Source: Hyphochytrium catenoides (taxonomy: Eukaryota > Sar > Hyphochytriomycetes > Hyphochytriales > Hyphochytriaceae). From it: a stretch of DNA of 10,812 bases. Below the pieces are notes generated by a model. That model made no database searches. It was not told the origin of the DNA and saw only the letters and a list, made by a program, of their open reading frames with translations. Location of the stretch: assembly GCA_900088475.1 (NCBI GenBank), contig FLMG01000186.1, positions 10,802-21,613 on the forward strand, in the 5' to 3' direction. Shown piece by piece: positions 7,605-10,812 of this stretch (the first letter of the stretch is position 1; each line of letters begins with the position of its first letter). The position numbers were made by a program, and so were the translations under genes.

Positions 7605-9894
7605 CTAGGAAAAGGAGGCTTGCTGCAAATAGAAAACGATGAAGAAGACGAAGGTTAGGCCCCCATTCCAAGCGAAGTAATAGAGGACATCGATCGCTCT
7701 GTACTCTAGCATAAGGACCTATACAGGGAACGATATACAGGGAACGATTAACATCAGCAGCAACGCCAACCGGGAAAGCACCAGGGAAGAAGAGAGCCAA
7801 AAGACAGGACAGAGATGTTGATAGCGTCCCTTACAACGGAGATTCAATATACGGTCTAGGAGGAAAGGGAAAGGAGAGAGGAACTCAAGGAGTCCATGAT
7901 GAGGAAAAACAGAGGATCATTGCTCACCATGCAATCGCTGCTGAACGTGTTGAGACAGGAGAGAGAGCCACAGAAGGAAGACATAAACTTATATAAAAGA
8001 AGACTCCTTCCCGAGAAAGAAACGCGAGGTACAACGGCATAACCGGTACATAGACAGACGCAGGCCATTCCGTTGGCAACGAGGGTAGAGAGAGGAGCGA
8101 ACGAGACCGAAGTGGAATGAGAGGGAGATGACGGCTCAGCTCTCTTCCATCCCCAGTTGTTATCAAGATATGAGAGAGAGGTCCTCAAGTGAAGAAACGG
8201 CAGAAGGACAGCCATGGCTGCCATCACACAGCCCACGATTAGCTCTAACGAAGCATGAAGAAGAACGAATGGAGCAGCGTTCAGCTCATAGTACTCAGGT
8301 GCATTTGGCTCTCTGAAGAAGGTGTGAGAAAGAAGCCGTGGGTCAGAAACATAGAGTTGTCAAAACAGAGAACATCTAGCCTTTAAACGATATGCTGACA
8401 GATGGCACTAGCGTATCAATAGAAGATTAGGAGGTATATATAGGCAGCCGTCCACTGTGGCCGGCTTCGAAGAGGGAGGTAGCCATCAATGGGGCTTAAG
8501 AAATGCTAATTGGAGAGAGAGAGTCCAGAAAACAGAGAAGCTGTGATTAAAACGGAAAGGAGATAACGGACCTGACGAAGCCTGGAAGGAGGATGGTTAG
8601 CATTATGGTCCCGCCAGTTACGGCTGTCAGCACCGAGAACAAAAAGGATGGTTCTATAATGCCCTTCCCGCCTTCTCCTGCCAGTCCAAGGTTCTCTATA
8701 TCAGAACCGGGTGTGAAGCCACAGCAGAGAGTAACATGCGAGAGGAGAATGGAACAGAGAGGCCAAAGTGCCATTTAGAGAAAGGCCACGGTCAGCCACT
8801 ATCCATCTGCAAAGGAGCTTTAAAATTAAAAGATTCTCCTCGACAGATGCATGCTCTTGTCACCTTATTCTCTCTCCCTCTCTTTCTCTCTCTCTCTCTC
8901 TCTCTTTCTTTCTCTCTCTGACTGTAACGACAGTGAAGCTATACAACCCGTCTCCAGGTCTGCCTCGGTTTTTGGTACGAACTCTCTTCCCTTACCTGAC
9001 TGGACAAGTAGCTTCCGTTTGGTTGCCTTATAGCCTAAGCGGCAGAGGAAGACGCAGGAACAGAAGGAGCAAGTGACATAGAGCAAACCCAAGACTAAGG
9101 GGCCAGATTTTAACGCCAAGAAAGCTCCGTGATCTATGGTATGAACGTAACTAGTGTACACACTGCAGAGAGCGACGAAAACGTAGACGTCAGTGCAAGC
9201 GTTGTTTCCTAACAAGTCCGCAACGGACTCAAGGGGACGAGAGGAGACATTAACCACAGAAGGACGAGGAAGGGCTAGTGGTTTTCCAGGGGATAGAATG
9301 AAATGATGGGGTCAGGAAGACAGTGAAGAGAGCGTGTATATAAGAGAGAGAGAGAGAACAAGGAACGAGAAAGAGAGAACAAGAGTGAGAGAGAGAGAGA
9401 GGGCGTGAGAGAGTGAAGAGAAAGAGAGGAGAGAGGCCGTGCTAGCACAATTCAGAAAAGAAGCGTCGTCATAGGGGAAGAGCAGCAGATCCAGCGCAAC
9501 CACCCTAGCCATAAACTGCGGAAAAGCTGCCGACATACCTCAGAAAAGACTGTCTAAAGAAAGCAGAAACCCGTCTGTCATTCCTACTCTGTCCATAGCG
9601 CTCCACGGCCAAGCAGCAACCCTCAATGAGGGCTCCCAGTAGGTTCGCGAAAGTAGAAGTCAAGTCTACGCCGCTGCTAAGGGTCCATCGAGGAAGATAG
9701 CACGTTCTGAAGCATTCTGCGGTTGCCGCGAGGAGCAGGAGCCAGGAAACGTCATTGTCTTGTTGAAGAGAGAGGAGGATCGAGGGCCGCTTGTTGTTCT
9801 TTGGAGAGCTGTCGTTCTTGTCCGGACTACTGGGCTCAGCCGGTATATTGGGAACGATGACGTCTTTGAGGACTGAAGGAGCTCTCTGAGCCAT
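7605..9894 (-). CDS. FEX: Fluoride exporter FEX, two CrcB/Fluc domains (five exons)
   Basis: Exons on the minus strand: 9894-9539, 9162-8996, 8695-8572, 8312-7928 and 7718-7605 (stop TAG), giving 381 aa; yeast FEX1 has 375. Introns are 376, 300, 259 and 209 bp, GT-AG, phases 2,1,2,0. The ATG follows an in-frame TAA two codons upstream. Domain 1: hydrophobic helix 50-62, then an R-x3-L segment and ANLLGALIEG (N84). Domain 1's last helix ends in FLCRLG (157-162). A linker helix lies at 191-214. Domain 2: LRTSLSYLDNN (258-268), PLSTLVAN (289-296, N296), then SSFCGSLSCLNTFSSD (327-342), the family's GFCG-x-L-T-x-x-STF signature, and a final helix 355-375. Eukaryotic FEX proteins export fluoride across the plasma membrane as passive channels. 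Domain 1 lacks the GFCG signature (AFFRQSF, 111-117). The exon 3 acceptor has alternatives (for example after 8680). Identity rests on motif order and length, without an alignment. Confidence 0.8.
7720..7747. repeat. Tandem 14-bp duplication at FEX intron 4 acceptor
   Basis: TATACAGGGAACGA is perfectly repeated at 7720-7733 and 7734-7747. On the minus strand this gives two copies of TCGTTCCCTGTATA, directly followed by G, forming the intron 4 acceptor. Only the proximal copy carries the AG. Confidence 0.95.
8869..8919. repeat. (CT)n tract in FEX intron 2
   Basis: CT dinucleotides on the plus strand, so (GA)n in the FEX transcript. It lies 76-126 bases downstream of the intron 2 donor. Confidence 0.95.
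9343..9436. repeat. Imperfect (GA)n tract in FEX intron 1
   Basis: About 94 bp of GA-rich sequence on the plus strand with AACAAG and GTGA interruptions, hence CT-rich in the FEX transcript. It lies in the middle of intron 1. Confidence 0.93.
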
Positions 9895-10785
9895 GAGTTA
9901 TGCCGGGGATAGTACTTGCCGCAGGCGTGCCGCTTCTATCACCGCCTCCACATAGTTCTACCAGGCTCCTGATACGTTTGAGGGTCCTCCCTTGCACCTC
10001 TGCCCCTGTCCGGTCGCTCTTCCCTGCTATTTAGTTCGCCCTAAACGTCCCCGAGGACTTCTGACCTTCGACCCTTTGGCTGTGTCTAGCAAGGCCAGCT
10101 GGGCGCTGCGCGTGGCGCAATGAGTGCCATCTCTTCTTATTCCTCCTCCCAGATTATACTAAGTGCAAGGCTTGCTCCTTTCTGTTTACTACTTTGGAGT
10201 GTCTGCAGCTTCTATCTGTGTGCTGCTCTGTCTGTCTTGCCGCTCCTGTCTGTCTACCATCTGGGTTCTTTGCGTCTTGCCACTCCGATGCGTCGGTTGT
10301 TCTGCTGCTCCTGTCCCTCTGCTGGATCTACCTGTGCGCGGCTTCTCTGTTGGCCGCGTACGTCTCTGGGCTGCGACTGTATCCCTGCTCTACCCGTCCT
10401 CTCCTTCCGTCCAGCTCTTCCGTCGAGACGCCGCTGCCTTGCTTCTCTCTCTATTGCTCCGTCCCTCCACCACTCTAGTCTCTGCCGCTCCGACGGGGAT
10501 CTTTCTTCTTCTTTCTCCCTTCCTACGCTGTCTGGGCACTGTCCGGCGCCGGCCTCATTGTAGAAAAATCTGGATCATCTTCTTGAGATCTGCAGATCTG
10601 CATACTGAGATGCCAAAGCATATCTTGAAGTCTTGAAGCAGCATCATTAAGATTGCTACCAGATCAGTCCTCTAGTTACTGAGACATTGATTATTTAGAT
10701 CAGGTTTGTAACACCTTCAGCAGATGCGTTCTGAGAGCCTCTGACGGGTAAGTGCCAGGCTGTCAAGGGAGGGAAGATGACTTCA
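9895..10785. other. Region upstream of FEX, no supported gene
   Basis: About 890 bp upstream of the FEX start codon. From about 10120 to 10560 the plus strand is strongly pyrimidine-rich (CTG, CTC, TGT) and open in all three plus frames at once. That is what a shortage of purines, hence of stop codons, produces. None of the three translations shows a conserved domain. The FEX promoter should lie near 9895-10100, but no clear element is visible. The stretch at 10570-10730 is more AT-rich and holds the 14-bp palindrome. Confidence 0.55.
10586..10599. repeat. 14-bp perfect palindrome
   Basis: AGATCTGCAGATCT is self-complementary. It runs into the 16-mer CAGATCTGCATACTGA (10593-10608), which matches 1574-1589 with one difference. 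Confidence 0.85.
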
Positions 10786-10812
10786 TCTCTCTCTCTCTCT
10801 CTCTCTCTCTCT
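10786..10812. repeat. (CT)n tract, continues past the window
   Basis: Pure CT dinucleotide repeat reaching the right edge; its full length is not visible. Confidence 0.95.

Noticed and set aside
7597-7800. Minus-strand open frame overlapping the last FEX exon in another frame
   Set aside because: Hydrophobic because the DNA is pyrimidine-rich. The alternative frame starting at 7718 joins in phase to exon 4 and completes the final CrcB helix.
9312-9536. Minus-strand open frame directly after FEX exon 1
   Set aside because: It begins inside the GTATGT donor of FEX intron 1 and ends in the CT tract; it is intron sequence.
7605-9894. GPI transamidase subunit PIG-U as identity of the minus-strand membrane protein
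   Set aside because: The first exon has a loose V-D-L-T-S ... I-E-G resemblance, but the PIG-U P-N-x-G-x2-W-Y and L-Y-P motifs are absent, whereas the later exons match FEX in order and spacing.
10120-10636. Three overlapping plus-strand open frames of 94-157 codons
   Set aside because: All three plus frames are open at once because the strand is pyrimidine-rich and poor in stop codons. The translations are Leu/Ser/Cys/Arg-rich with no motifs or splice structure.
1-10812. tRNA, rRNA, spliceosomal snRNA or CRISPR array
   Set aside because: No T-arm GTTCRANNC with matching stems, no snRNA signature and no regularly spaced repeats were seen on either strand. A covariance-model scan would be more sensitive.
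1-10812. Bacterial-style operon or defence system
   Set aside because: Genes are spliced, monocistronic in appearance and of eukaryotic housekeeping families; nothing suggests a co-transcribed system.

Overview
The window is nuclear DNA from a eukaryote. Three multi-exon genes can be rebuilt with GT-AG introns whose phases all match. Non-coding DNA is dense in (GA)n/(CT)n tracts, and base composition is balanced. Genes are compact and carry many short introns (81-543 bp). The first gene is a cysteine-rich protein with the C-x3-Y-x-G-x-G-x(2,3)-C spacing I associate with alveolate and stramenopile proteins. A unicellular alga or protist, possibly chromerid-like, fits best, but the lineage is inferred and not proven.

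Layout, left to right. (1) 1-443, plus: 3' end of a cysteine-rich protein gene that starts before the window. (2) 444-1757: apparently intergenic, with GA/CT microsatellites and one strong inverted repeat. (3) 1758-2460, plus: four-exon gene for a 129-aa protein resembling mitochondrial large-subunit ribosomal protein mL59. (4) 2461-2835: short convergent intergenic gap. (5) 6653-2836, minus: eight-exon gene for a 439-aa CLP1, the polyribonucleotide 5'-hydroxyl kinase family member of the pre-mRNA cleavage and tRNA-splicing machineries. (6) 6654-7604: about 950 bp with hairpins and small repeats and no convincing gene. (7) 9894-7605, minus: five-exon gene for a 381-aa membrane protein that I identify as a eukaryotic fluoride exporter (FEX, two CrcB/Fluc domains). 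(8) 9895-10812: pyrimidine-rich plus strand with no supported gene, ending in a CT tract that runs off the window.

The genes are not functionally linked; this looks like an ordinary housekeeping neighbourhood. Points worth a second look: the first FEX pore domain is degenerate; CLP1 lacks the tryptophan of the family's N-T-C-G-W motif; CLP1 intron 2 is bounded by an 8-bp direct repeat that looks like an insertion footprint; and GA and CT tracts alternate between successive introns, so several short exons lie between complementary repeats. The exon models come from reading the sequence by eye, checked by frame, splice sites and recalled family motifs; no alignment was run.
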